DNA of 64,000 nt from an uncultured Thermomicrobiaceae bacterium (GTDB lineage Bacteria; Chloroflexota; Chloroflexia; Thermomicrobiales; Thermomicrobiaceae), in contig CALKCJ010000015.1 in assembly GCA_938082375.1 (NCBI GenBank), positions 1 through 64,000 of the forward strand, given 5' to 3'. Both the position numbers and the translations under genes were made by a program. Positions 15,272-24,199 of the stretch are shown here, one piece after another; the stretch's first letter is position 1; every line of letters begins with the position of its first letter. The notes beneath the pieces were generated by a model. It worked only from the letters and a program-made list of their open reading frames with translations, did not search any database and was not told the origin of the DNA.

Positions 15272-17911
15272 ATGGTCATCGCCACGAAGTGGGTCTATCG
15301 CTTCCGGGAGGGCAATGCGCAGATGCGCGACCTGCTCGGCGGTAAGGGGGCCAACCTGGCCGAAATGACCCGGATCGGCCTGCCGGTTCCCCCCGGCTTC
15401 ACCGTCACCACACGGGCCTGCGTGGCGTTCCTCGAGGGTGGCCGGGAGCTCCCCGAGGGGTTGTGGGACGAGGTGCTCGACGGGCTCCGAGGCATCGAGC
15501 AGCAGATGGGGCGGCGCTTCGGCGACGCCAGCAACCCCCTCCTCGTCTCTGTCCGCTCCGGCGCGAAGTTCTCTATGCCCGGCATGATGGACACCGTACT
15601 AAACCTCGGCCTGAATGACCGGACGGTCGAGGGGCTGGCCGCGCGGACGGGTGATTGGAGATTCGCCTATGACTGCTACCGACGCCTGATCCAGATGTTC
15701 GGTAAGGTGGTGCTGGACATCGAACCAGAGCTGTTCGAGGACGTGATCGACGAGCACAAGCGTGCGCTCGGTATCGAGCACGACCACCAGATCCCGGCCG
15801 AGCACTTGCAGCAGATCGTCGAGGAATTCAAGGCGATCGTCGAGCGGAGGACGGGCCGCCCATTCCCGCAGGACCCATACGAGCAGTTGCGGATGGCCAT
15901 CGTCGCGGTGTTCGACTCCTGGAACAACCGCCGGGCCATCGACTACCGCAACGCCCACGGCATCCCGCACACTTTGGGCACCGCTGTCAATGTCCAGGCG
16001 ATGGTCTTCGGCAACATGGGGCCTGACTGCGCCACCGGCGTGGCCTTCACCCGCAACCCGAGCACCGGCGAGAAGGGAATCTTCGGCGAGTACCTGACCA
16101 ATGCGCAGGGCGAGGACGTGGTAGCTGGCATCCGCACCCCCCAGCCGATTCAGGCGATGCGGGATGACCCGCTGCTTCGTCCGGTCTACGAGCAGCTGCT
16201 CGAGGTCGCCGACCTGCTGGAGCGTCACTACCGGGACATGCAGGATCTAGAGTTCACCGTCGAGCACGGCAAGCTCTACATGCTCCAGACCCGCACTGGT
16301 AAGCGCACCGGCCGCGCTGCAGTCAAAATCGCCGTCGACATGGTGCGTGAAGGCCTGATCGAGCCTCGCGAGGCAGTACAGCGCGTCTCTCCCGAGCAGG
16401 TCGACCAGCTCCTCCACCCGATGATCGATCCCGACTGGAAGGGAGAGCCACTCGCCCGCGGGTTACCGGCAAGCCCTGGAGCGGCCTACGGGAAAGTCGT
16501 CTTCGACGCAGACGAGGCGAAACGGTGGGCTGAGCGTGGCGAACCGGTCATTCTGGTTCGGGTCGAGACCTCACCGGACGATTTTCACGGTATGCTGGCC
16601 GCTCAGGCTGTCTTGACCGCACGCGGCGGCATGACCTCGCACGCCGCGGTGGTAGCTAGGGGAATCGGCAAGCCGGCGGTCGTCGGCTGCTCGGCGCTCG
16701 AAGTCGATTATGAGCGGCAGCAGTTTCGTGTCGATTCGGTCGTCGTCCGCAAGGGTGACTTCATCACCATCGATGGTTCGACCGGCGCGGTCATGCTCGG
16801 CAAGATTCCCACTGTTGCGCCGGCGGTCAGCGGCGATCTACAGGTTCTGCTTGGCTGGGCCGACCAATTCCGCAGGCTCGGCGTACGCGCCAACGCTGAC
16901 ACTCCCGAGGACGCCGCCAAGGCGCGCGAGCTGGGCGCGGAGGGCATCGGCCTATGCCGCACCGAGCACATGTTCTTCCAGGGAAACCGGATCACCGCGA
17001 TGCGCGAGATGATCCTCGCCCAGACCGCCGAAGAGCGGCGGGCCGCCCTCGCCAAGCTGGAGCCGATGCAGCGCGAGGATTTCATCGGCATATTCAAGGC
17101 GATGGCCGGCTTACCGGTCACCATCCGCACGCTCGACCCGCCGCTGCACGAGTTTTTGCCGCGTGCCGACGAGGAGATCGAGGCGGTCGCCCGCGATCTG
17201 GGCGTGAGCCCTGAGCTCGTCCGGGCGAAGATCGAAGCCCTGCACGAGGCCAACCCGATGCTCGGTCATCGCGGTTGCCGGCTCGGCATCACCGCGCCGG
17301 AGATCACTGAGATGCAGGCGCGGGCCATTTTGAGCGCGGCGCTCCACTGCGCGGCCGAGGGGATCGAGGTGCATCCGGAGATCATGATCCCGCTGGTGGC
17401 CGATGTCCAGGAGCTGCGTCTCCAACGGGCGATCATCGATCGTGTGGCGCGCGAGCTCTTCGCCGAAGCTGGACGCACCATCCAGTACGCTGTCGGCACG
17501 ATGATCGAGCTGCCGCGTGCCGCGCTCACGGCGGACGAAATCGCGCAGGAAGCCGAGTTCTTCAGCTTCGGCACCAACGACCTGACGCAGACGACCTTCG
17601 GTCTTAGTCGCGACGACTCTGGCCGCTTCTTGCCGTTTTATATTGAGCACGGGATCTTCCCGGCTGACCCCTTCCAGACACTCGACCGGAAAGGTGTCGG
17701 CCGCCTGATCGAGATCGCGCGTGATGGCGGTCGCTCGACCCGGCCAGATCTCAAGCTTGGCATCTGCGGCGAGCACGGTGGCGATCCGCAGAGTGTCTGG
17801 TTCTGTCACGAAGCTAGCCTGGACTACGTCAGCGCCTCGCCCTATCGGATACCGATAGCCCGGCTGGCGGCGGCTCAGGCCGCACTGGGCAAACGAGAGA
17901 CCGATGTCTGA
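15272..17911 (+). CDS. ppdK: Pyruvate, phosphate dikinase
   Basis: Interconverts pyruvate, ATP and phosphate with phosphoenolpyruvate, AMP and pyrophosphate. The 879 residues match the family. The N-terminal ATP-grasp half has GGKGANLAEM and SVRSGAKFSMPGMMDT; the swivelling domain has GGMTSHAAVVARG with phospho-histidine His457; the C-terminal TIM barrel holds GIGLCRTEHMFF, PLHEFLP and FFSFGTNDLTQ, with the catalytic cysteine in KLGICGEHGGDP. ATG at 15272 follows GGAGAGGAG; the 18 bases upstream are open but before the ribosome binding site. It may serve gluconeogenic or reversible glycolytic carbon flow. Confidence 0.97.
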   Translation: MVIATKWVYRFREGNAQMRDLLGGKGANLAEMTRIGLPVPPGFTVTTRACVAFLEGGRELPEGLWDEVLDGLRGIEQQMGRRFGDASNPLLVSVRSGAKFSMPGMMDTVLNLGLNDRTVEGLAARTGDWRFAYDCYRRLIQMFGKVVLDIEPELFEDVIDEHKRALGIEHDHQIPAEHLQQIVEEFKAIVERRTGRPFPQDPYEQLRMAIVAVFDSWNNRRAIDYRNAHGIPHTLGTAVNVQAMVFGNMGPDCATGVAFTRNPSTGEKGIFGEYLTNAQGEDVVAGIRTPQPIQAMRDDPLLRPVYEQLLEVADLLERHYRDMQDLEFTVEHGKLYMLQTRTGKRTGRAAVKIAVDMVREGLIEPREAVQRVSPEQVDQLLHPMIDPDWKGEPLARGLPASPGAAYGKVVFDADEAKRWAERGEPVILVRVETSPDDFHGMLAAQAVLTARGGMTSHAAVVARGIGKPAVVGCSALEVDYERQQFRVDSVVVRKGDFITIDGSTGAVMLGKIPTVAPAVSGDLQVLLGWADQFRRLGVRANADTPEDAAKARELGAEGIGLCRTEHMFFQGNRITAMREMILAQTAEERRAALAKLEPMQREDFIGIFKAMAGLPVTIRTLDPPLHEFLPRADEEIEAVARDLGVSPELVRAKIEALHEANPMLGHRGCRLGITAPEITEMQARAILSAALHCAAEGIEVHPEIMIPLVADVQELRLQRAIIDRVARELFAEAGRTIQYAVGTMIELPRAALTADEIAQEAEFFSFGTNDLTQTTFGLSRDDSGRFLPFYIEHGIFPADPFQTLDRKGVGRLIEIARDGGRSTRPDLKLGICGEHGGDPQSVWFCHEASLDYVSASPYRIPIARLAAAQAALGKRETDV

Positions 17912-17940
17912 GCTGGCGGTAAGCAAGTCGACCAGCGATG

Positions 17941-18474
17941 CTAGGCTGGAGCTTGCTCGGCTGAACGCTCCGGGGAGACTGGCGGTGTCACAATCGGCGG
18001 CACGCCGGCCCGTGCCAGCACGGCGACGGTGACGATCACCACCATCCCGAGAGGGAAGAGCCAGCGAGGCAGACGGATGCCCAGCGCATGGTCGAGCGAG
18101 TAGCGGCCCGGCCCGGCCAGCGCCAGCGCCGACGTGATCGCCATGTTGGTCACCGGCAGTTCCGCTCCGCCAGCGGTTACCCAGATCGGCTTGCCCCAGT
18201 GGACGGTCGCCGTCGCCATTGTCATGGCGCTGGCGATCCCCAGCGGGCCGAGCGGGTTTAGGAAGCCAAGTAGCGTAAGCAGGCCACCGCCGAACTCGGC
18301 GCTGGCCGCGAGCGGCGCCCAGCGCTGGCCCGGGCGGAGGCCGATCGAATCCAGCCAGGCAGCCGTACCAGCCAACCCGCCGCCCCCGAACCGGCGGGAG
18401 AGCTTCTGGAAGCCGTGCCCGGTCAACAGCGAACCGAGCGTGAGACGCAGGATCAGAAGCGCGAGATCTGCCAT
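17941..18474 (-). CDS. DoxX family membrane protein
   Basis: A 177-residue protein with four transmembrane helices, beginning with LALLILRLTLGSLLTGHGFQKL, the DoxX signature of a glycine- and histidine-containing first helix. LGFLNPLGPLGIASAMTMA and the HWGKPIWVTAGGAELPV loop also fit. DoxX proteins are linked to quinone or thiosulfate oxidation and redox stress, but most members, like this one, have no assigned substrate. The start is ATG at 18474 behind AAAGGGGGG. It converges on ppdK with only 29 bp between the stops. Confidence 0.85.
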   Translation of the reverse strand: MADLALLILRLTLGSLLTGHGFQKLSRRFGGGGLAGTAAWLDSIGLRPGQRWAPLAASAEFGGGLLTLLGFLNPLGPLGIASAMTMATATVHWGKPIWVTAGGAELPVTNMAITSALALAGPGRYSLDHALGIRLPRWLFPLGMVVIVTVAVLARAGVPPIVTPPVSPERSAEQAPA

Positions 18475-18755
18475 CGAGCCCCCCTTTGGCAATCAAGAGG
18501 TCGTGTGTCGGGTACGGCGTACCGATCTTCAGAGCCATCTGGAAGTGTACCGCAGCGCGCATTGCTGCCTCGCACTGCTCCCGACCGGTGACCTGGCGCC
18601 GGCCGAGGGGGATCTGCTACGGTTAGGAACACTGTGTCATGGCAGCCTTCCATGGTCTCTCCTGCCGCGGTTCCAAGGTCTCCCAGCGGTACTAGGAGCC
18701 AAGCGGCCCGCGAACGAGCACAAGTGACGCGTCTCAGGTCAGTTCGAGCGAGGCG

Positions 18756-21026
18756 ATGCGAGGTTTTCCCAACCGCTGGCTCCATTTCCTGCTAGCGCTC
18801 GTCGTCCTGGTGAGTGCCTTCTGGGCCTGGCTTGAAGGCGAGCCAGCCGGACAGCGCGAGCCACCGCTTGCCTCGCCGACCGCGACCTCGGCCGGCCCCG
18901 AGGCAAAGGCCGGGTCGCTCGATCCGCGCGAGCGCCTCGCGCGCGCCCAGCGGCTGCTCCAGGGCGGTGACAGTTCGGGCGCGTCCAGCCTGCTCGGCCC
19001 CTTGCTGGGTGCCGAAGACCCCAATCTCGACGCCGCTGCACGGCTCACGCTTGGGCGCGCGCTACTCGAGAGCGGCCAGGCAGAGGCGGCGCTCGATGTA
19101 CTGCGCGAACTGCAGTCTCGTCACCCCAGCAGTGAGGCGGCAGACCTGGCAGCGTTCTTCACTGCTGTCGCACTGGAGAGGCTGGGCGATCGTCGGCAGG
19201 CTGCCAACCTCTTCCGCGCCTCCGCGGTGCGCCACCCCGAGATCAGGGCATACCTCGAGCTGCGAGCCGCCTCCAGCCTGAAGCAAGCTGGCGATCTAAA
19301 CGCGGCAGCTGCCCTCGCCGAGAGGGCGGCTGAGAACGCGCCGATCCGGCGAACCGTGATCGCCGCGCTGGAGGTGATCCGGGCCAGCGCCCAGCAGCGT
19401 GGTGACCACGCCAGCGTCGTCCAGGTCACCTCACGGCTGCTCGACTTGGCGACCTTCCGGCTCTACCGGGCCGAGCTGCTGTACGTCCGGGCAACAGCTC
19501 AGCGCGCGCTCGGCCAGGGTGAGGCGGCCGACGATTTCCTCGAGGTGGTGGCAAGCGCACCGGACAGCCCGTACGCGGCGCCAGCGCTGGCGGCGCTCGA
19601 CGAGCTCGGGTATCGCGACGCTGTGCTCCAGGAGCAGCGTGGGCTGGTCTATTTCAACAGCGGCCAGTACACGGCCGCGATCGACGCCTTCTCCCAGGCG
19701 CTCGCCATCAATCCGGGCAGCGACCTGGCTTGGTATTACCGGGCACTCGCCCGCCTGCGCGCGGGCGATACGGCCGGGAGCGCGCAGGAGCTGGCCAGCC
19801 TGGCCGATCAGTTCCCGGCTAGCCCCTTCGGCCCCCAGGCGCTCCTGACCGCTGCCAAGCTGCACGAGCACGATAGGCGCTTCGCCACGGCGCGCCTCGC
19901 CTACCAGCGCCTCTTGGATCAGTTCCCTGGAGCGCTTCAAGCCGCCGAGGCCCGCTTTCGGCTCGGTCTCCTCGCCTACCTGGACGGGGATCTCGCTGAG
20001 GCCGAACGCCGCTGGCGTGAGGCGACCGTGGATGCCGACCACCCGGCCCGCGCCTCCTTCTGGCTGGGAAAGGCGCTCGATGCAGCCGAGAATCGCGACG
20101 GCGCGATGGCAGCCTGGGAGACGGCACGCCAGCGGGATCCGACCGGCTTCTACGGACTGCGCGCCAGTGAGCTGCTGGTCGGGCACCGGGTGGTCAGAGC
20201 CGTGCCGGCGACGCTCGAGCCAGCGGCGTTCGAAGGCACCCCGTCGGAAGACCAAGAGCTCGCCCGCTGGTTCACCGCCCGCGGGTCCGACATCGAGGAT
20301 GCCCGGCGACAGGTCGAGGCTGATCCCGGCTACCGGCGCGCCCGCGAACTCCTCGCGCTAGGGCTGCACATCGAGGCCGGCTGGGAGGTCGATGTCCTGC
20401 TAGAGCGGTACGACGGGAACCCGGCGGCGCTTGCTGCGCTCGCCCTGCTGCTGGGTGAGCAGGGTGAGAGTGCGTCCTCCTACCGTGCAGCCGGCCGCTT
20501 GCAAGTAGCTTCGGGTGCAACCGAGCTGCCGCGGGCACTCCAGCGGCTACTCTACCCCATTCCCTACCCAGATCTACTGCTTCCGATGGCGAGCGCGCGA
20601 GGAATCGACCCTCTCCTGCTCGCCGCGCTGATCCGGCAGGAGAGCGCGTTCGAGCCCCAGGCCCGCTCGCCCGCCGACGCCCGCGGCCTCACCCAGGTAC
20701 TGCCGAGCACCGGTCAGGGCATCGCCGCGGCGCTCGGCCGATCCGGCTGGCAGCCGGACGACCTCTTCCAGCCGGCGGTGAGCATCGAGTTCGGCGCTTT
20801 CTACCTCGCCCAGCGGCTTGCCCGCTATGAAAACCACCTCTACCCGGCCCTGGCAGGCTACAACGCTGGCGACGGGAACGTTCGCGCTTGGCTCCACGAC
20901 TTCGGGCTCGCGGATCCAGATCTGTTCCTCGAGCGCATCCCTTTCCCGGAGACGCACGACTACGTGCAGCGCGTATACGCCAACTACCTGAACTACCAGC
21001 GCCTCTACCGGCCGGTTTCCCCCTGA
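18756..21026 (+). CDS. TPR-repeat soluble lytic murein transglycosylase
   Basis: A 756-residue envelope protein that cleaves peptidoglycan glycan strands to 1,6-anhydro-muropeptides. The N-terminus is an uncleaved anchor or signal (LHFLLALVVLVSAFWAW). About 500 residues of tetratricopeptide-type helical repeats follow, including LVYFNSGQYTAAIDAFSQAL. The C-terminal SLT domain (about 610-750) has ALIRQESAFEP with catalytic Glu629, ARGLTQVLPSTGQGIA, and AGYNAGDGNVRAWL. This is the Slt70-like architecture. Its last 22 bp overlap the end of the convergent AcoX gene. Confidence 0.93.
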   Translation: MRGFPNRWLHFLLALVVLVSAFWAWLEGEPAGQREPPLASPTATSAGPEAKAGSLDPRERLARAQRLLQGGDSSGASSLLGPLLGAEDPNLDAAARLTLGRALLESGQAEAALDVLRELQSRHPSSEAADLAAFFTAVALERLGDRRQAANLFRASAVRHPEIRAYLELRAASSLKQAGDLNAAAALAERAAENAPIRRTVIAALEVIRASAQQRGDHASVVQVTSRLLDLATFRLYRAELLYVRATAQRALGQGEAADDFLEVVASAPDSPYAAPALAALDELGYRDAVLQEQRGLVYFNSGQYTAAIDAFSQALAINPGSDLAWYYRALARLRAGDTAGSAQELASLADQFPASPFGPQALLTAAKLHEHDRRFATARLAYQRLLDQFPGALQAAEARFRLGLLAYLDGDLAEAERRWREATVDADHPARASFWLGKALDAAENRDGAMAAWETARQRDPTGFYGLRASELLVGHRVVRAVPATLEPAAFEGTPSEDQELARWFTARGSDIEDARRQVEADPGYRRARELLALGLHIEAGWEVDVLLERYDGNPAALAALALLLGEQGESASSYRAAGRLQVASGATELPRALQRLLYPIPYPDLLLPMASARGIDPLLLAALIRQESAFEPQARSPADARGLTQVLPSTGQGIAAALGRSGWQPDDLFQPAVSIEFGAFYLAQRLARYENHLYPALAGYNAGDGNVRAWLHDFGLADPDLFLERIPFPETHDYVQRVYANYLNYQRLYRPVSP

Positions 21027-22027
21027 GCGCAGAGTGGCGAACGGAACAAGCCGGCCTGCGCAGCGTGCCAGAGGGCCTCGCGCACGTCTACTAAGCGTGG
21101 CCCGCGGTCGCTGAGGCGCACGTCCAGCGATCCAGCGCGCTCGATGTGCAGCTCGCGCTCGCCATCTACCACCACGGTGCAGGGCCGGAGCCCGACCGCG
21201 ACCGCATCGCCGCCCTGCAGCACGCGCCAGCGTCGTATCAGAACCGTCCGGATCATACCCGGAGCCAGGATGGCCGAGACCGGCTCGCCGACATCGCCGA
21301 GAAGGATGTGCAGGCCCCGCTCGTCCCCGCGAGCCAGCGGAAACAGGTGCGCGCCGATGGATGACAGCCCGATGCACCCCGGCTCGGCGCGAGCCAGCAC
21401 CAGTTCGTGCAACGTCATTGGATCCCAGACCGCCCGCGCCCCCATGAAACGTTGCCGTGAGATCGCGACGTCCACCAGTGCGATGTCGGCCAGTTCGCCG
21501 TCGAGCCAGATCTCCAGCCGCTTCGTGCGTCGCGCCAGTGTCGACGGCACGCGCCCCGTGGCGATCAGCCCAGCCGCGATCCCGGCCAGCGTGCCATCCA
21601 CTATCTGGGGAAAGACATTGTTCGTGCCAGTGGCGATGGCGACCAGGGGCACATCGCCGCACGCCTTCGCCACCGCACGGTTTGTGCCATCTCCGCCGAG
21701 CGTGACGATGCAGGCCGCCCCGCTTTTCGCCAGCAGCCCGGCTGCCCGAACGGTGTCCTCAACGGTATAGTCGACCATGACCGGGAGCGGCTCGACCTCG
21801 AGACCCGGCCGGAAGCCATCGACCGCGCGGGCGACAATCCCGTGCGAGTCAGGCAGGAAGCGCACCCACCGGGCGCCAGTGGCTGCCAGCCCGGCCAGCA
21901 CGCGGCGGACGATTTTGACCTTCTCGTTGTTATCGAAAGCCGACGCTGGTGCGATCAGCCGCCGGATGTCCTTGCCGGCAGCCGGGTTAGCGATGATTCC
22001 GACGACGGCTTCGTCTCGGGCGATCAG
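21005..22027 (-). CDS. acoX: AcoX / ATP-NAD kinase-like protein with a non-canonical start
   Basis: A protein of about 340 residues of the NAD-kinase-like fold associated with acetoin dehydrogenase operons; its role there is unsettled. The conserved N-terminus VGIIANPAAGKDIRR and the nucleotide motif TLGGDGTNRAVAKA are present, then AIATGTNNVFP. The frame is closed by TAG at 22039-22037 and the next canonical start is GTG at 21901, after the conserved N-terminus. Initiation must therefore use CTG (22027) or ATC (22024), 4 or 7 nt after the GGGAGG ribosome binding site. The start overlaps the E1 beta stop. Last gene of the operon. Confidence 0.85.
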   Translation of the reverse strand: MIARDEAVVGIIANPAAGKDIRRLIAPASAFDNNEKVKIVRRVLAGLAATGARWVRFLPDSHGIVARAVDGFRPGLEVEPLPVMVDYTVEDTVRAAGLLAKSGAACIVTLGGDGTNRAVAKACGDVPLVAIATGTNNVFPQIVDGTLAGIAAGLIATGRVPSTLARRTKRLEIWLDGELADIALVDVAISRQRFMGARAVWDPMTLHELVLARAEPGCIGLSSIGAHLFPLARGDERGLHILLGDVGEPVSAILAPGMIRTVLIRRWRVLQGGDAVAVGLRPCTVVVDGERELHIERAGSLDVRLSDRGPRLVDVREALWHAAQAGLFRSPLCAQGETGR

Positions 22028-23043
22028 ATGACCTCCCTAATGGCGTTGATCACCCGCTGCGGGCTCGGAATGTAGAACTGCTCCATGCTCGGGCTGAACG
22101 GTACCGGCGTGTGCGGTGCCGTCACCATCTTCACCGGCGCGTCCAGGTAGTCGAAGCCTCTATCCACGGCCAGCGCCGCGATGTCGGCCGCTACGCTGCA
22201 GCGCGGGTTGTCCTCGTCGACCACCACCAGGCGCCGCGTCTTGGCCAGCGACTCCAGGATCGCCTCCTCGTCGAGCGGCGACAGCGTGCGCAGGTCGATC
22301 ACCTCGACGTCGATCCCCTCTCCGGCCAGCCGCGCGGCGGCCTCCAGCGCGACGTGCACCATGCGGGCGATGGCGACGACCGTTACGTCGCTGCCCGCGC
22401 GCTTGACGTCGGCCTTGCCCAGCGGGATGACATACTCTTCTTCCGGTACCTCGCCGGTGGTGTCGTAGAGCAGCTTGTGTTCGAAGAAGATGACCGGGTC
22501 GTCATCCCGAATAGCGGCGATCAGCAACCCCTTGGCGTCGTAGGGCGTCGCCGGGGCCACGGTCTTCAGCCCCGGCATATGGGTAAAGACCGCGTAGTGA
22601 CTACCTGAATGTTGACCGGCTGCGCCGAAGCCGGCCCCGATCATCGTCCGGATCACCAGCGGCACCTTGGCCTTGCCGCCGAACATGTAGCGCAGCTTGG
22701 CACCCTGGTTGAAGATCTGATCCATGCAGACGCCGAAGAAATCGACGAACATGAGCTCGGCGATCGGCCGCAGGCCGGTGACCGCAGCACCGACCGCCGC
22801 GCCGATGAAGCCCGCTTCACTGATCGGGGTGTCGAGCACCCGCTGGCGCCCGAACTCGCTGACCAGGCTCTTGGTCACCCCGAGCACGCCGCCCCACGCG
22901 CCGACGTTCTCGACGTGCCCGATGCCGGCTCCCCCAGCAATGTCTTCGCCCATAATCACCACTGCGGGATCGCGGCGCATCTCCAAGCGGATCGCCTCGT
23001 TGAGCGCCTCGCGGTAGCTGATGACACGCGTCGCGACGACCAT
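22024..23043 (-). CDS. acoB: Acetoin/pyruvate dehydrogenase-like E1 component, beta subunit
   Basis: A 339-residue transketolase-fold beta subunit of a thiamine diphosphate-dependent 2-oxo acid or acetoin dehydrogenase. It shows VIMGEDIAGGAG, DTPISEAGFIGAAVGAA, the FGAAGQHSGSHYAVFTHMPG loop and the C-terminal VIDLRTLSPLDEE domain. It would supply the catalytic glutamate and the second half of the cofactor site to the alpha subunit. ATG at 23043 follows a GGGAGGA site. It is between E1 alpha and acoX; that order and the presence of acoX favour acetoin over pyruvate as substrate. Confidence 0.9.
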   Translation of the reverse strand: MVVATRVISYREALNEAIRLEMRRDPAVVIMGEDIAGGAGIGHVENVGAWGGVLGVTKSLVSEFGRQRVLDTPISEAGFIGAAVGAAVTGLRPIAELMFVDFFGVCMDQIFNQGAKLRYMFGGKAKVPLVIRTMIGAGFGAAGQHSGSHYAVFTHMPGLKTVAPATPYDAKGLLIAAIRDDDPVIFFEHKLLYDTTGEVPEEEYVIPLGKADVKRAGSDVTVVAIARMVHVALEAAARLAGEGIDVEVIDLRTLSPLDEEAILESLAKTRRLVVVDEDNPRCSVAADIAALAVDRGFDYLDAPVKMVTAPHTPVPFSPSMEQFYIPSPQRVINAIREVI

Positions 23044-23084
23044 CTCGCCGTCCTCCCTCTCGTCCTCGCCACCCGGCCCGCCGC

Positions 23085-24077
23085 TCAATGACGGAAGGCG
23101 AGCTGCGCTACCGGGTAATCGACATACACGTCCGTCAAGCACTCCTCGGGTGACGGCAGCGGGCTCGCTTCAGCAAACCGAACGGCTTGCTCGATCTCAC
23201 GGGCGACCGCCTCGTCAATTGCGTTCAGCTCGTCCTCGGTCAGGAGTCCCTGTGAGAGCACCGTCTTTCGGAAGCGCTCGATCGGGTCGCGCCGGCGGTA
23301 CTCCTCTTCTTCCTCCTTCGTGCGGTAGGTGACCGCGTCTCCTTGGAAGTGGCCGTAATAGCGGAAGCCGCGACACTCCAGCAGGCTCGGCCCCTCGCCC
23401 CGGCGAGCACGCGTGATCGCCTCGCCCGCGGCCTCGTAGACCGCGAAGACATCGGCTCCGTCGACCAGCACGCCGGGCATGTCGTAAGCTGCCGCCCGGC
23501 TGGCGATGTCCGAGGCCGCGCAGTGGTACGTCCACGGCGTCGACTCGGCGTAGAGGTTGTTCTCGCAGACGAAGACGACCGGGAGCTTCCAGATGGCTGC
23601 CAGGTTCATGGCCTCGTGCGTGGTGCCTTGCTCGGCCGCGCCGTCGCCGAAGAAGCAAGCTGCCACCTGGTCGGTGCTCTTCACCTTCGCCATCAGCCCG
23701 GCTCCACAAGCCAGCGGCGGGCCACCACCGACGATCCCGTTGGCCCCCAGCATGCCCTTATCGACGTCGGCGATGTGCATTGAACCACCTTTGCCTTTGC
23801 ACGCGCCGGTGCTCCGACCGAAGAGCTCCGCCATCATGCTGCGGACGTCCACGCCCTTGGCGATGCAGTGCCCGTGTCCCCGGTGCGTGCTGGTGATGTA
23901 GTCGCGATCGGTCAGGTGCGCACAGACGCCGACCGCGATCGCCTCCTCACCCGCATACAGGTGGACGAAGCCGGGGAGCTTCCCGGCCGCGAACTCCTGC
24001 GCCACTCGGTCTTCAAAACGACGGATCGTGACCATCCGCTCATAGATCCAACGCAACCTCTCCTCTGGGATCTCCAT
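23085..24077 (-). CDS. acoA: Acetoin/pyruvate dehydrogenase-like E1 component, alpha subunit
   Basis: A 330-residue thiamine diphosphate-binding alpha subunit. Motifs include FVHLYAGEEAIAVGV, THRGHGHCIAKG, KGKGGSMHIAD and the cofactor motif GDGAAEQGTTHEAMNLA through FVCENN. Of two ATG codons, the one at 24077 sits 7 nt after GGGGAGG and is preferred to 24083, which is only one base away. No phosphorylation-loop regulation can be inferred. Gene order E2 fusion, E1 alpha, E1 beta, AcoX suggests one complex; a lipoamide dehydrogenase gene is not in the operon. Confidence 0.9.
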   Translation of the reverse strand: MEIPEERLRWIYERMVTIRRFEDRVAQEFAAGKLPGFVHLYAGEEAIAVGVCAHLTDRDYITSTHRGHGHCIAKGVDVRSMMAELFGRSTGACKGKGGSMHIADVDKGMLGANGIVGGGPPLACGAGLMAKVKSTDQVAACFFGDGAAEQGTTHEAMNLAAIWKLPVVFVCENNLYAESTPWTYHCAASDIASRAAAYDMPGVLVDGADVFAVYEAAGEAITRARRGEGPSLLECRGFRYYGHFQGDAVTYRTKEEEEEYRRRDPIERFRKTVLSQGLLTEDELNAIDEAVAREIEQAVRFAEASPLPSPEECLTDVYVDYPVAQLAFRH

Positions 24078-24199
24078 CGCCATACCTCCCCGAACGCTAG
24101 AGCCCTGCGCCCTCCTTCTAGACTTCCGCCCCTCCTGTCACTATCGAAGCCAGTGCGCCGATTGTTCCCAGCGATCGGCCGCATGGCACCCGCACGCCG

